Assembly (NCBI GenBank): GCA_963921425.1
Contig: OY992834.1
Coordinates: forward strand, 10,523,271-10,587,270
DNA from: Dryas octopetala
Taxonomy: Eukaryota; Streptophyta; Magnoliopsida; Rosales; Rosaceae
DNA: 64,000 nt
Direction of reading: 5' to 3'
The notes below the pieces were generated by a model, which saw only the letters and a list, made by a program, of their open reading frames with translations, made no database searches and was not told where the DNA came from. Below are positions 1 to 17,479 of the stretch, in pieces (positions within the stretch are counted from its first letter, which is position 1; each line of letters starts with the position of its first letter). The position numbers and the translations under genes were made by a program.

Positions 1-591
1 CAAATTAATGCAATCTTCTAGGAGTTTTGATTCAGTACGTAATTCTGTGTTCCTCATAACTGATCAGGATCACCTGCCTAGGGATCACATCCTGATATTG
101 AATTATTTGAAAGATCATATTGATCAACGGTTGTGATCTTATTGTATATTGCAATTGATTTCTAGGAGAATAGGAGTGAGGGCACATAATCAGCTCCAAA
201 ATTTTCTTGGTGATGAAGGGTTGGTAATTTCAGTTCTTGCCCGTTAAGGATTGGACTCTTTCGTTTAAGATAGAATTGATAATTAATTTGTTCACATATT
301 AGGTACTGCTACTGGATGGTTTGTTTATGATATAAGTTTTGTCCTATTTTTAGGTGTGTATTGAATAGAGTGTTTTAGAGTTGTTGTCTGTATTGAATGT
401 GTTGTGCCGGAATGAGTCCAAATATATGGTCGAGCAAAATATAAAAAAAATAAAAATTAAATCCAACAAGAGAACACAAGGATTTACACTGATTCGGCCA
501 TAATGCCTACATCTAGTTTGGCGGAGCTAAAAAGGAAATTCCACTAATAAGTAATAACAAAGGAGATTACAAAGAGTATATCAAACTCTAA

Positions 592-962
592 GGCCTTCTA
601 CAATGGTGATTTCTAAATACCCAATACCCAAATTAATTTTGAGTATCAAAAAGTATAAAAATATATATTTTAGAAATCACCAACACAATGGTATTGAGGT
701 CCAAATATGAGGATATTAATATTTAACTCATTTATTTGTTGCCATTTAATTTAGTGATGGGCAAACCATTTAATAGCTTTTATTTGTTGGTAGGCTAGCC
801 ATTTAATTTGGTTTTGGGTATTGTCTATACCCAAAATTAGGGATAGCTTTTGGGTCTCAAAAAATTATGGGATCACATTCTGATCCATTGTGACTGGACT
901 ATACCATTTTATACCCAAAAAATGAAGTTGGGGATCAGATTCAGGTTGCATTGTGGAAGGTC
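592..962. mobile_element. Tourist-like MITE, copy 1
   Basis: A 371-bp non-autonomous element. It starts GGCCTTCTACAATG and ends CATTGTGGAAGGTC, so the termini are inverted repeats. It is flanked on both sides by TAA (589-591 and 963-965), the 3-bp target duplication typical of PIF/Harbinger (Tourist) elements. The same sequence recurs at 57643-58031 and, truncated, at 58390-58666. No coding capacity was seen. Sequence before it (1-588) and after it (966-1475) shows no gene. Confidence 0.8.
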
Positions 963-1475
963 TAACAAACCCAAATCCCAAATACACCCAAATCACACAC
1001 TCACTAAAGAATAAGAACAAAGAACAAATCTTGTTCACAATACAAAGAGCATGGGAGAGAAATCAATACCAAAAAGAAGAGGCACACACAAACTCTATGG
1101 AGGCAAACAAGAGTTTTCTTCTCTTCCAAAGCTAGCTAGTGCAGCACCAACAAATTTTACAAAGAGAATGAACAAAAGAGGCGCCGCTGCACTCTCTCTC
1201 TTACTCACTTGGTGCGGCTGCTCTCACTTCAAAATGAAGAGACAAAAGGCAGCCCCCTCACTCTCTCTATCTCTGCTGCTCTCTCCACAAATTAACAACC
1301 AAATAGCTTATTTTAGAAGCTTGTAGTCACGGTTGAAAACAGCCCAAGCCTTCCCACTTACTCAAGTTGATGTGGCACACTTTAAACCACTCCAAAAAAA
1401 AAAAAAAAACTTGACCAAAAGAAAAAATAAAAACCACTCTAAAAAACGTGGGAAGGTTTGGGCTGTTTAACATAT

Positions 1476-1901
1476 GAACAATACTTGAGTCACCTCTTGG
1501 GAGTACCTCAAGGTCACCTCATCTCCCCAAATTCTGATTTTGACAATATCGGCGCATGATTGAAACCGTTTACTTTTTAGATAACTTATTAAAGATCATC
1601 TTTGTAAAAATCAAATTAATCAGAAATCGTTTGATTATATAACTGTTGTCAATTAAATAGAAAAAATATATCGTTTTCAATTAAAGAGTGATTTTTTTAC
1701 CAAACCGTTGATTTTTTTTATTTAATCGACAACAGTTATATAACCAAACGATTTCCAATTGAGTTAATCTTTTATAGAGAAGATCTATAATAGATGATCT
1801 AAAAAGTAAACGATTACGATTATGCACTACATTACCGAAATCAGAATTTGGGGAGGTGGGAAGATCTTGAAGTACCCTCAAGGGATGACCAAGTATTGTT
1901 C
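1476..1901. mobile_element. Foldback MITE with 9-bp TSD (Mutator-like)
   Basis: A 426-bp element that is almost entirely a long imperfect inverted repeat. The arms start GAACAATACTTG and continue through CCCCAAATTCTGATTT on both strands. A perfect 9-bp direct repeat TTAACATAT flanks it (1467-1475 and 1902-1910). Long TIRs with a 9-bp TSD fit a Mutator-like MITE. The 113-residue reverse ORF across it is a by-product of the inverted repeat. From 1911 to 2527 I see only AT-rich DNA and the probable promoter and 5' leader of the next gene, with a short CT tract near 2453-2467. Confidence 0.8.
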
Positions 1902-2527
1902 TTAACATATTACCCGCACTTTGTTCTGACTTAGGGTTGGGTATAGAGACGGAAGTAGGGATGAGCACATTTTTAACCGTCCCACTTTGTTCTGAATTCA
2001 AAACTTCATTCTGTTCCTGCATGTTAAAAGTGTTCCTTCCCTCTCAACAATCAAACTTCAGATATGATGATGGGTATTAAAAAAAACAAAGTTTTTTTTT
2101 TTTTTTTTTAAGTTGTATTTGTCCTCAATGTTCATTTTATTATAGGACATAATTGTTGATTCATGATTAAAAATTTTGTTGAGTAAAATAAAAAGAATAT
2201 TATATATGTATAAAATTTCTAAAAAGTAAAGTGGGTGAAAAAATAAAAGAAAGGAATAACATCACTCTTTTTGTCCGATATGTAAATACGTTGATTATCC
2301 TGATAGACCTCTCTAATTACCATAAATACTTTGTCCATTTAAAATTAATTGCTCGATTTCTTCTCTTCGCCGGAGTCTGAAAAGCTCGAGTCCAAACAAT
2401 GACTTTCCCGGAAAGTTTCCCAAATCTCCCGGAAATGGTAAGAAAATTCTGTCTCTCTCTCTCTCTCCAGATTCTCTCTCCTCTTCATTGCAAATCGCAA
2501 TAACAATCAACATGCATCTTCTCAGAT

Positions 2528-7781
<5,254 letters not shown>

Positions 7782-8702
7782 ATGCCTATTACAGCATTCT
7801 CTATGATGTATATGGTCAAAGCAAGCCATGTTTATTTGGCCACTAGTGGAAAGGATGATAAAGTAAAACACAGGAGGTGGAGTGGGGTAAAAAAGAAGCA
7901 TATCTTAATTGTGTAAATGTCACGCTTCAAACTGGGCTCTGTCTGCTCCTAAGCATTCCTTGTAATTTTTTTTTATTTTTTATCTTAGTTTGTATATTGT
8001 AGTAATAGTTGGGTTTTCCATGGGGGAAGGCCACTGTAGATGTGTCTCATAGTAACTATAATCCTAACTGCAAGAATAATGGGATTCAACTTATTTCCCG
8101 ATACTTCATTCAAATTATTTGCATCCGTTTTTGTCTGCTTTTTGCTGCGCTGGAACAAGAAGTTCTAAAATATCAAGCATTTTTCACTCTTAAGTGATGA
8201 CAAAGTTCATATTGAGATTGATAATTGCAATCGGAGGGGGATGGGAAGAAAAACTCAGGATCTGGAACACTGAGTTACCGATCCTTCCGTATTCCCACTC
8301 CATTGCCATTAAGCATAAAGCGTCAACTAACAGCACGAAAATTTCTTGGCTATAACCGTTCTATACAACTCCCAAAATTGGTGATACAACCGGCATAGCC
8401 AAAATTTTTTCTCAGAGCACGGTGAGAAAGCAAAATGAAGCCAACAACAAGTTGGGACTGGGAGGAGGAAAAGGAGTCACACCAAGGAGCCAGCCAGCCA
8501 GGAACCAACTCACAAGAGAGCAGCAACAGAAAAAAACCACTTAAGCAAACCAAGCATAGAATGTCAAAAACGGTGCGTTTCACTGAGGGCGGTTAAAATT
8601 CAAAATTTCCACACTGTCATCGTCTTTCTTTCGAGTCTCTCTGTCTGTGGCTTTTCAAATCCCAAAATTTGACCGGGAAATCCATTTCGGAAATCGGAGG
8701 AA
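7782..8702 (+). promoter_or_regulatory. AAA-gene 3' region and Aurora-kinase promoter
   Basis: No gene is seen here. The left part is probably the 3' UTR of the AAA gene. The right part should contain the Aurora promoter and 5' UTR. Two AACGG cores, the centre of the mitosis-specific activator (MSA) element bound by three-repeat MYBs, occur at 8356-8360 (reverse strand) and 8569-8573. Such pentamers are common by chance, so the regulatory reading is inference. Confidence 0.3.
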
Positions 8703-9184
8703 ATGAAATCCAAAACCCTAAGAGAACAGCGAGAACTGCCGAAGAAGAAGAGAGATTGGTCCTTGCAAGCCTTCGAGATCGGAAAACCCCTGGGAAAAGG
8801 GAAATTCGGCCGAGTCTATGTGGCCCGAGAAGCCAAGGTATCGTATCCAATTTTTTGAATCGAACATTTAGAATTTTTGAATGATTGATTGATTTGGGGG
8901 GAAAAAAAAAATTAAAATTTGGGGGGTGCGCAGAGCAAATTTGTGGTGGCGTTGAAGAGAGTGTTCAGGAAGCAAATAGAGAAGTACAGGATTCAGCACC
9001 AGCTGACGAGAGAGATGGAGATCCAGACGAGTCTCAGACACCCCAACATTCTTCGTCTCTATGGTTGGTTCAACGACGCCGACCGTATCTTCTTGATCCT
9101 CGAGTACGCCCATGGCGGTGAGCTTTATGGACTCCTCAGGAAAACCACCTACCTCAGTGAGAAACAAGCCGCCACCGTACATTC

Positions 9185-9246
<62 letters not shown>

Positions 9247-10526
9247 GTTTAAGAAATTAATCAGGTTTTTATTTTTGTAATGATTAATCAGTACATATTA
9301 AGCTTGACGCAAGCGTTGGCGTATTGCCACGAGAAGGATGTGATCCATAGGGATATCAAGCCTGAAAATTTGTTGCTTGATCATGAGGTATATGCTACTA
9401 CTACTTCTCCTCCCTTTTTTAAAAACCATGTTATATTTGTTTAGGTTCTGGGCTCTGGATTCTGGGTTCTGGGTTCTGGGTCATCTTAGAAGTTAGAACA
9501 TATGGGAAATGTGACTCTTTAATCGCTTAACTTAGCCCAAATGCCAATGTTATACATTTTCTAATCCCAAACAGTAACAATGACAATATTTCATTTGTTC
9601 AGGGTTGATTTCTTTTTTTCTTTCAATTTTAATGAAGCTTGGCAGCTCAAAAGAGTAAACTAAAATTTGATGTTTAGACAAAAAATACTCATAGCATTCA
9701 AATTATGTGCTGATTTTAGTTCTTGAAAGGAGAAAACAGCTATATTCTTTTTGCTTTAGTCTTAACTTTATAGGGATATAGTTTTCTTCATGCAATTTTG
9801 TAGAACATTCCATGGGACAAGTAATTTATACTTGGTTTCTATGCCTGAACTGTCATTTTGTATTATCATTGAACAAGGTGAGAACTTTGCATGGAACACT
9901 GTTTAATTAATTGATTACAAACATATCTTTGTAGGGTCGATTGAAAATTGCAGACTTTGGATGGTCTGTACAGTCAAGAAGCAAGAGGCACACCATGTGT
10001 GGAACTTTGGACTATTTAGCACCAGAAATGGTGGAGAATAAAGCTCATGATTACACGGTTGATATCTGGACTTTGGGCATTCTTTGCTATGAGTTCCTCT
10101 ATGGTATTCCTCCCTTTGAAGCCGAAAGCCAAAGAGATACATTCAAAAGGTATGAAATGGGTATTTTGTATGCATCAATTAGAGTGGTTCCATAACCTGA
10201 ATTGAACCACAAGTGGATAATAAATTGAGTTTGGAAACAGGATAATGAAGATTGACCTAAGCTTCCCTGAAAGCCCTCAGGTTTCTGCAGAAGCTAAAGA
10301 TCTCATTACCGGGGTAAGTTTTGTCCCATGATTATGTTCTTAATGGTAGTTGGGGAAATGGAATTTCAGATGTTGTTGGTATCAGTAATCATTTCCTTCC
10401 TGAAGTAAGTTGAACTTTGTGCAGCTTCTTGTGAAGGACTCCTCAAAGAGGCTCTCTCTTCAGAAGATCATGGAGCACCCTTGGATAATCAAGAATGCGG
10501 ATCCTACGGGTATCTGCAAGAGCTAG
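8703..10526 (+). CDS. AUR3: Aurora kinase, AUR3 type
   Basis: Six exons (8703-8837, 8934-9176, 9292-9387, 9935-10149, 10241-10313, 10425-10526) give 287 residues, the length of plant Aurora kinases. All kinase landmarks are present: glycine loop GKGKFG (31-36), VALK lysine 53, HRDIKPEN (145-152), DFG (165-167), activation loop RHTMCGT with the phosphorylatable Thr178, APE (187-189) and DIWTLG. The short basic N-terminus before WSLQAFEIG fits the beta-Aurora AUR3 class rather than the longer alpha class. Auroras phosphorylate histone H3 and centromeric or spindle targets in mitosis. The position between the AAA and GRF genes matches At2g45490. Intron 2 begins with a pure CT tract only about 15 bases after the donor. 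The C-terminus (ADPTGICKS) is slightly shorter than the Arabidopsis form as I recall it. Confidence 0.95.
9192..9241. repeat. (TC)n microsatellite in Aurora intron 2
   Basis: About 50 bases of uninterrupted TC dinucleotides starting just inside the donor site of intron 2. It should be highly polymorphic in length. Confidence 0.95.
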
Positions 10527-11515
10527 CTCTTCTAACTATCATCTTGCTCTACATGACTGTGAGGAGTTTGCATGGCTGAGTTTTACATTAGATGCTGTAA
10601 TCTTTTGGGCAATATTTCATCAACAGCAAGAGGCAATTAATTTCTCTACTATGACACCAACTTTAGGCTGTATGTACCTTGTTTTATGCTAAGAAAAACT
10701 TGTATGTTGTATCTCTGCAACTTCTGCTCATAGTAGTTCCATCAAACTACTGGATTGCCTGAATGCATTGACTACATCAGTTGTGTATACTTAAATCTAC
10801 TTCTCAGTTCTCACTGTAGTCAGTAAATAGTAAGTTTCATGATTTGTCTCTTCTGGTTTATGTAAAATTTGGATGGATTAACAGTTAAACTAATATATAA
10901 CCATGGAACTATGGAAGCAAGTATGTTACTTGCTTGGGAAAATCTTTGTAATATGTTGGTGGCAATGTTAGGGGAACGCAAAAGAAGAAAACTGTTGTAG
11001 TAACTAAAGACGGTCACTTTTTATGTTAATATTTTGGAAAATGGGTAAAAGCACTTCCCAAACATTTGCTGCTCTCTATGCCAAAAGTTACATCAAAATT
11101 ACAAACATTAATTTGGCATCCATGCTTAGATTGTTCACGATTACAAAAACAGATGGCTAGACCTACATGTTCAAGAACAAAAAGAAGAAACAAACAATTC
11201 TTTTGAAAGCCAAAATTCATGCAAAGAAAACCTCAATTCCAGGTCTTCAGCATATACATCTCAGAATAACCCCTCGCTTACCGGTCATGTAATCATTTAT
11301 TGGGAGAGGGATGTTGAACCCCAACACGACATGAACTTATCAATTATTTCCTCACAGCATTTCTTTACCCTACGTAAAGCAACAATAGACAATTTTTTTC
11401 CCGATGAAAATCATCTGTGGAAATTGGTTGCCAAAAAACACAAATTTCACAATTTGGGAAACCTCAAAATGCTGGGAATGGTACAAAAGCACTTAAAGAT
11501 GGAAAGGGTAGTCCT
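10527..11515. other. Convergent intergenic region
   Basis: Aurora (+) and GRF9 (-) converge here, so the region holds both 3' UTRs. I see no further gene, foldback element or RNA gene. The small ORFs on either strand lack codon structure or recognisable motifs. Confidence 0.5.
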
Positions 11516-13910
11516 CTATGAAGAAACATAACTATGTTCATGAGCAGTAAGGCTGGTGTCAGTAATGGTTGTGTCACTGTCACTGCTGGGGTTACTTTTT
11601 TCATCATCTTGTATCGGTGGCGGACTTGCTGGGATGGAAATGGTGAGATTTGTATTGGGGGTTGCACAATCAGTCCTCCTGGGTATGGCTGTGGGTATGG
11701 CTGTGGTCTGAGAGAGCTGAGCAGTATTCATAGCAGCAGCAGAAGCAGAAGGAACAGCAACAGGTTGGGAGGTTTTCATTTGCTTTGCTCCTCTGTGGAT
11801 ATGCCGGTCACAATACTTCTGATCAAGAAGAACATCCCTTCGGCATCGCCACTTCTTTCCATCCGTTCTCCTACACCTCCCTGGTTCAGGTTCTATACCA
11901 CTTCTGTTATCAAAGCATAAGCCATTGCAACCTAGAAGAACTGAAAACAAAAGTAAATGAAATAAATATGTAAATACTCCAGTTGATTTAAAGGACAAGC
12001 TAGAGAATAAATTTTGGTCACTAAAACCTTTTCTATCCTATATGATTCCGATGGCCTCTTTTGTTAGGCCTCAAGGGTTAAGAAGTCAGTTTATATCACC
12101 AAGCAACACCAAGTTAAACATTCCTTAGTGTGGAAATTTTCTCATGTCCAGTGGTTATCCTTATCAATTAAAAGATATATGGGGAAAAAGAAAACATTTC
12201 AAAGCACAAAGATTCGGCCTTACTTGCACGTCTACCTTGAAGAACGCTCTTCGGGGAGAAGCCCAATCCTGGTGTCCCTGGCGATATATTAGTACCAACA
12301 TTAATGTGGTTTCTGTTGTTGCTGCTTCCTCTGATAATGCAATAACTGTCACCAGCATTGTTGCTACTGTTGTCTTTTACGCCAATGTTAAGGTTATTTT
12401 TATTGCTAATGGCGGTGGTGGCAGCGGTGGTGGTGGCTGCAGCAGCAGGGGCCTTAGCAGTTCTATTGGTAAGTGTATTGGTGATGGGTGTTGCTGTAAC
12501 AGAAGTTACAGAACTAATATTTTTCTTACATTCCTGATAGCTGGTAGAAGTGGTGGTTGTACCAGGGCTGACCCTAATATCATTGGAGGATTGGGCCATA
12601 AATTGAAGGCCTTTGGGGGTTGAAATCTGAAGGTTAGTTTTTGAGTTCCATTTTTCACCCTCTGAATTCTTGGGTGTTTTTGTGTCAGGAGGAGAGGCGA
12701 TTTCAGAAGCTTCCACAGGCTTTCTTGAACGGTTGCGGCCTCTGTGCATGTGTTGTTGACAATATTTCTGATCAGGTACTACACTCTTACCACACCTCCA
12801 TTTCTTTCCATCAGTTCTTCTACACCTTCCTGGTTCAGGATCCATTGCGTTCCTATATTCAAAGCCCAGAGGACTGAATCCTATAACTGAAAACAATCAA
12901 TTGAAATGAACAAAAGAACAGTATCAAAATCTTCAACTGAATAAGCAAAGACCAATTTCAAATGTCATGCAAAACAAAACCAAACAAGGAAAAGTCCTTC
13001 CCAAAAATCAAGTTATCTGATCTAAATTCACACATAAATAATCACTTGATAGGACATTAATTTATTACATTCAAGTTGAATTCCATGAAACCATCTTAAT
13101 GAACAAAACTGACATTATCATTAGTACTACTCGTTAAATTCAGTGGAGGAAACGATAGAATCTAATGTACTCAAGCCCGTCTCAAATTTGAAGCCTAATA
13201 CACAGACAGAATCATTTGTTAGGGAACACAATAGCATTTTGCAGTAAAATTAGCAGAAATAAACATGCCAATTTGATTAACACCATCCCACCTAAAATTT
13301 CAGGTCAAATAAGCCTAGGCCTCTCCAAATTTGAAGTAAAATAAGTACATTTCTAAAAACCCACACTAAAATATCTCTGGTAATCCATTGAAACAAAGTC
13401 CACACTAACTAAAAATGCTTAAGCCCCAAATAGTTATAAGAAAACCCAGTTCAATTCTTATAATAACAACCCACAAGCACACATATACAAGTTAGAATTT
13501 TGTGCTGTTTGTGTGTGCAATGTGTATAAACTTAAAATCCCATTATGAGAGAGAGAGATGGACTTACAGCTGGGGTATTGCTTATAGATAGCAGCAGCAC
13601 CATTTGCGGAGCCAAAAGAGGTAACAACACTCTTCCAAATGGGAACCAAAAGGTTTAAAGGAACAGGAAGAGCAGCAGCTATGTGCTTGTAGATGAGAGC
13701 CTGTTGCTCCAGCTCATGCAACTGAACAGCCGTGAACAACCCACAACACCTCTTATTCCCAACACCACCACCACCACCACCAACTTCATCAACACCACCA
13801 ATCCCAAGACCCAACTTGATGGACGGTGACGATTTTTCCTCTTTCATCTGATGATCATCACCACTCTCCTTTTTCACCACCATTTGGGTCTCCTCCATTA
13901 CTGTCACCAC
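11516..13910 (-). CDS. GRF9: Growth-regulating factor with two WRC domains (GRF9 type)
   Basis: Three exons on the minus strand: 13910-13568, 12886-12236, 11940-11516, giving 472 residues. Residues 58-93 are the QLQ domain ([20 protein letters not shown]) that binds GIF/AN3 co-activators. Two WRC zinc-binding domains follow, about 130-173 and 348-390, each with [16 protein letters not shown] and the C-x9-C-x10-C-x2-H spacing that binds DNA. Two WRC domains mark the GRF9 class. Between them is a low-complexity Thr/Asn/Ala stretch. A miR396 site lies at the end of the first WRC and not in the second. The exon 2 donor is ambiguous: CAAG|GTAGAC (used here) and GCAA|GTAAGG, nine bases further on, both keep the frame. 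The first ATG was taken; another in-frame ATG lies five codons on. Counterpart of At2g45480. GRFs promote cell proliferation in young organs. Confidence 0.93.
12711..12732 (-). promoter_or_regulatory. miR396 target site in GRF9 mRNA
   Basis: The plus strand here is almost the miR396 sequence itself (begins TTCCACAG, ends CTTTCTTGAACGG), with one extra G that makes the bulge typical of GRF targets. On the mRNA the site encodes RSRKPVE at the end of the first WRC domain. Known GRF biology predicts miR396 cleavage and restriction of expression to young tissue. Confidence 0.9.
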
Positions 13911-14929
13911 ATGAACTGCTTGCTCAATTTGACCAATTCAATCTATTTTAAGGCAAAAACAAGAACTGGGTCTGAGTCTCTGTACAAATTGAAAGCCATT
14001 GTGGCTCTGCTTTGTATAAAGGTGGGTGTCGTCAGAGAGAGCCTGACAATCCCTGTCTCTCTCGCTCAGCCTTTTGCAGTGTTCGCAGGCAACAGTTTTC
14101 ATTTCAGACCAGCTTTGTTTTTAAAACAGCAGCGCGTGTGCCGCACGCTCCAATTGGCGAGACGGTTCGTGCTTCGCTGGGGATGTACTCCACGCGCCTG
14201 CCAGTGCTTGTCTGGCAGTAGTGGGAGACCGCAGGACGCCACGTCGTTGGGTTTTTACGTGTGGCGGGTCCCGCGTGTGCGTTGCGTTGCGTAACGTACT
14301 TGTTTGTTTTGTCTGTTCCTGTTCTTGTTCTCGTTCTCGTTTGTTGGGTTGGGTTGGGCTGAGAGTAAAGTGACTCTGTGGGCTGGGTCAGAATTTTTTG
14401 GGTTTTTGTTACAAATTGTTGAGCTGAGTCTGCTGACATGAACTGGGCCGACTTTTGAAAGATCCTAGTATATGGCCTAGCCTAAGTACACATTGTGTTT
14501 TGTGAGCCTTGTGAGGTGGTTGGGCACTATAATAAGTTCTTAAAACTGACTAATACGTTGAAAAATATCGACCATTAAGGATTGTACTCACCGTAACAGT
14601 GCAAGGGTAAGTGGTTTTATAGAAAAAATTATTGGGTGTAACTGATACACTGATATATGGTGTAACTAATCTAACGTATAAGGGTATTATTGGACGATAT
14701 AATTATATTAGTAGGATATAGTATTAATAACATTCACTCATATTATGACACATTAGATTTAGTTATACCACTTGAATGTGTATCGATTATACAGAATAAT
14801 TTCTTACTTTTTTTATTGTTGTGAGTCTCCCACAATGTGCAAATTTCTTATGTTTGTATAAAAACGTATAGTTTGGATAACGGTGTCCAAAAAACGGTGT
14901 AATATGTGAGAAATTGTTGTAGTGATAAC
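13911..14929 (-). promoter_or_regulatory. GRF9 upstream region
   Basis: This holds the GRF9 5' UTR and promoter, including the pyrimidine-rich stretch near 14040-14070 that lies upstream of the ATG. ORFs up to 147 codons occur on the opposite strand but show no recognisable protein. No other gene is seen. Confidence 0.4.
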
Positions 14930-16410
14930 TCTTTTATTATTTGAAAGACTTGGTTGTGATGTCGTTTTGCCCTAAACTTAACTTGCCATAAGTTCCTACC
15001 CTCATTTCCAATTTCATTCTTGTATTTGTTATTGCTTTTCTCACCTTAATTATATATTCATATATATAGATTAGAGGCCATGCCAACAACAGCTAGGGGA
15101 CCATGTGTGTGTTTCATGTGTCAATGGAGGCACAAAGTCACATGGTAACCAATTGTTTTACAAGTGGTGCTTACAGTGTTGCCGACAAAATTTTATGGGT
15201 CCCCAACATGCTCTCTAAACTCATCCTTTTCGTTTGTCATCAAAACATTAAAAAAAACAAAACAAAACAAAAAACAATGCTCTAAACTCAAAATATAGAG
15301 CTTAATTATATTTGTAGCACTAAATTCCCATGGGCTAGAGCCAATAGTGTTTTTGTCTTCCCTTACTCTATGTTTCGAAGGCATTTTTTAACAAAGCCAA
15401 TGAAAACAAAGCCACTGATTTTGCAGAATAATAATTAAGTTTGTTATATATATTGAAGTCAAGAAAAAGAAAGGGACTCCATCCCCTAGCTAGGGGATAA
15501 AAATACCCTTTGTCGAAATGTGGTTTATGCTTCTGATAGAGATCGACAACTTGTCTTTCTTTCATTCATGATCGAATTTATTCCCATCTAATCTTTTGAA
15601 CTCGATCACTTCACTTTGTCAAGCAAAAAGGAAAAAAAATAAAAATCCAAACTTGTACACAAAGAAATTCACATGCTTTTTCCATAAACATTTTTCTTTA
15701 ATCGAGCAAAATTGAAATGTAGTACGAGTAGTGTCATTATCCGGCAAGTAGCTTCATCCTTTTATGGTTGCTACTCTCACAACTTGATCCTTTTGTTTAT
15801 TTTAGGCTTCTATATAATCATTCCTTTTAACATAAATTTTAGAAATTAACGAAACTCAAAATACTTTATTCGAAATACCAAAACAATGTCGTATTGGATG
15901 GAAACACAAAACCAGTACCAAAAATATCAGCAAAAGATTTTATTCCGACTATTAAGGCCTAAGTGGTATGGGCAGAAGCAAAGCATTAAAGTTGTACATG
16001 GTATATATGCAATGTGCCTTACATTATTTGAAGATGTGCATTTGGAAAGTTATGAATGGGATCGAACAACCTGGTTTTTGGCGACAACATATAAATATAA
16101 GTCATAAGTTGGGTCACAGAAATGAGTGGGAGGTTGAGGCTTATGGCAAGCCACTCACTCAAATCTTTCCCAATAATTTAGGGCATTTCCTAAAACCCTA
16201 CTTGTTCTAAACAACAATGCTTTTTAACAATCACAATCATTATACATTGAGGATGGTATTATACACCATTACTTGTTTGAATGGCAACACCCAACAAGGG
16301 CATGTTTGGCTAATGGTAATAATTAACCTCACTGTTACATGCTTATAGAAATGTAACTGGAATATTAAGCCAGATAGAAGAAAAAGGTATATAATGGGCA
16401 AACCACAAAT
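14930..16410. repeat. Noncoding tandem segmental duplication, copy 1
   Basis: Long stretches of this segment reappear in the same order and orientation at about 17480-19395. Shared blocks include CAACAGCTAGGGG, GGTGCTTACA..GTTGCCGACAA, GGGTCCCCAACAT, GTAGCACTAAATTC..CATGGGCTAGA, TTTTGCAGAATAATAATTAAG, CATCCCCTAGCTAG and GGTATGGGCAGAAGCAAAG. Copies differ by many substitutions and indels, so the duplication is not recent. Small ORFs (for example 15886-16107) are not conserved in frame between copies, so the segment appears noncoding. Boundaries are approximate. Confidence 0.7.
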
Positions 16411-16489
16411 TTATCAATTTCTTGTGTGGCATCACTGACACAGGAAAGAATAAACTCTAGAAAAGAACCCTCAAATAATTCATCAGAAT

Positions 16490-16665
16490 CATAATCAGTA
16501 TTTCCTTATTCCACTCCTCCGCCGGCGGCTCAATAACATCACAAGTTTTGTTGGATGACTCCTCCTTCTCTGCCTTGTTCTTCGCCTTCCTCTACATGAT
16601 CACTTTCTTCGCCTCCTTCTTCAAGGCAGCCAGGGCCCTTTGCTTCTTATTCGTCCCAAGTAGGT
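16490..16665 (-). pseudogene. Possible Lys/Glu-rich gene fragment
   Basis: Read on the minus strand this gives a charged peptide (KKQRALAALKKEAKKVIM, a stop, then RKAKNKAEKEESSNK, ending PPAEEWNKEIL) that looks protein-like and more GC-rich than its surroundings. The internal TAG, the lack of a start and the short length suggest a captured or decayed exon. I do not recognise the parent family. It lies between copy 1 of the noncoding duplication and a foldback element. Confidence 0.3.
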
Positions 16666-16947
16666 TGTGGCTGGAATTTGTTCGACGTGTGAAAATTTAA
16701 TGGACGAAAATGCTAATTAATGATCTTTCAATTACAACCATTTGTAAAATACATATATAAACGACGTAGGTGACTAGATCTTATAGATGGGAGAGTATGT
16801 ACTCAATCTTATTACTGTAGCTATAAGTCCTCATATGTGTAAATTTCTCATGTTTGTAGTAAGAAACTGGAATTGCAGGTCACTAGGTGTATGATAGCTT
16901 GCAGCATACGTCCTCTAGTTGGAATTGGAACAATGCAAATCTTTTTT

Positions 16948-17437
16948 AGGCTTATTTACACCATTGCCCCTTGTAAGATACACTTTTTTTCACTTTGCCC
17001 CCTGAAACTTAAATCCTCTCAGTTTACCACCTGAACTTCACAAAGTTATTGCAAAAGACCCTATGCCGTTAACTCTGTCAATTTTTCCGTTAAAATAGCT
17101 GACGTGACACCTATATGGCATGAGTGAGACCCTTTTTTAGTTATGTAAAATCCATGTGGACAAAAAAAATAATTTTTAAACTAAAAATAATAAGATACAT
17201 GTCAATTTTTTATAATTTTGCTTGTCTACATGGATCTTACATAACTAAAAAATGGTCTCACTCATGCCATATAGGTGCCATGTCAGCTATTTTAACGGAA
17301 AAATTGACAAAGTTAACGACATAGGGTCTTTTGCAACAACTTTGTGAAGTTCAGGTGGCAAACTGAGAGGATTTAAGTTTCAGGTGGCAAAGTGAAAAAA
17401 AGTGTATCTTACAGGGGGCAATGGTGTGAATAAGCCT
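16948..17437. mobile_element. Long-TIR foldback MITE
   Basis: A 490-bp element whose two halves are near-perfect reverse complements. It begins AGGCTTATTTACACCATTG and ends in the complementary sequence. It is flanked by the 7-bp direct repeat CTTTTTT (16941-16947 and 17438-17444). The arms span more than 200 bp each, with a short AT-rich centre. No coding capacity. The superfamily is not certain from a T-rich 7-bp duplication. Confidence 0.8.
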
Positions 17438-17479
17438 CTTTTTTATCATCTAAAAGAAAAAGAAAAAAAAAAAAGATTA

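Noticed and set aside
1681-2022. 113-codon minus-strand ORF
   Set aside because: It runs across the foldback MITE and its flank and has no recognisable motifs.
12144-12623. 159-codon plus-strand ORF opposite GRF9 exon 2
   Set aside because: It mirrors the low-complexity Thr/Asn/Ala linker of GRF9.
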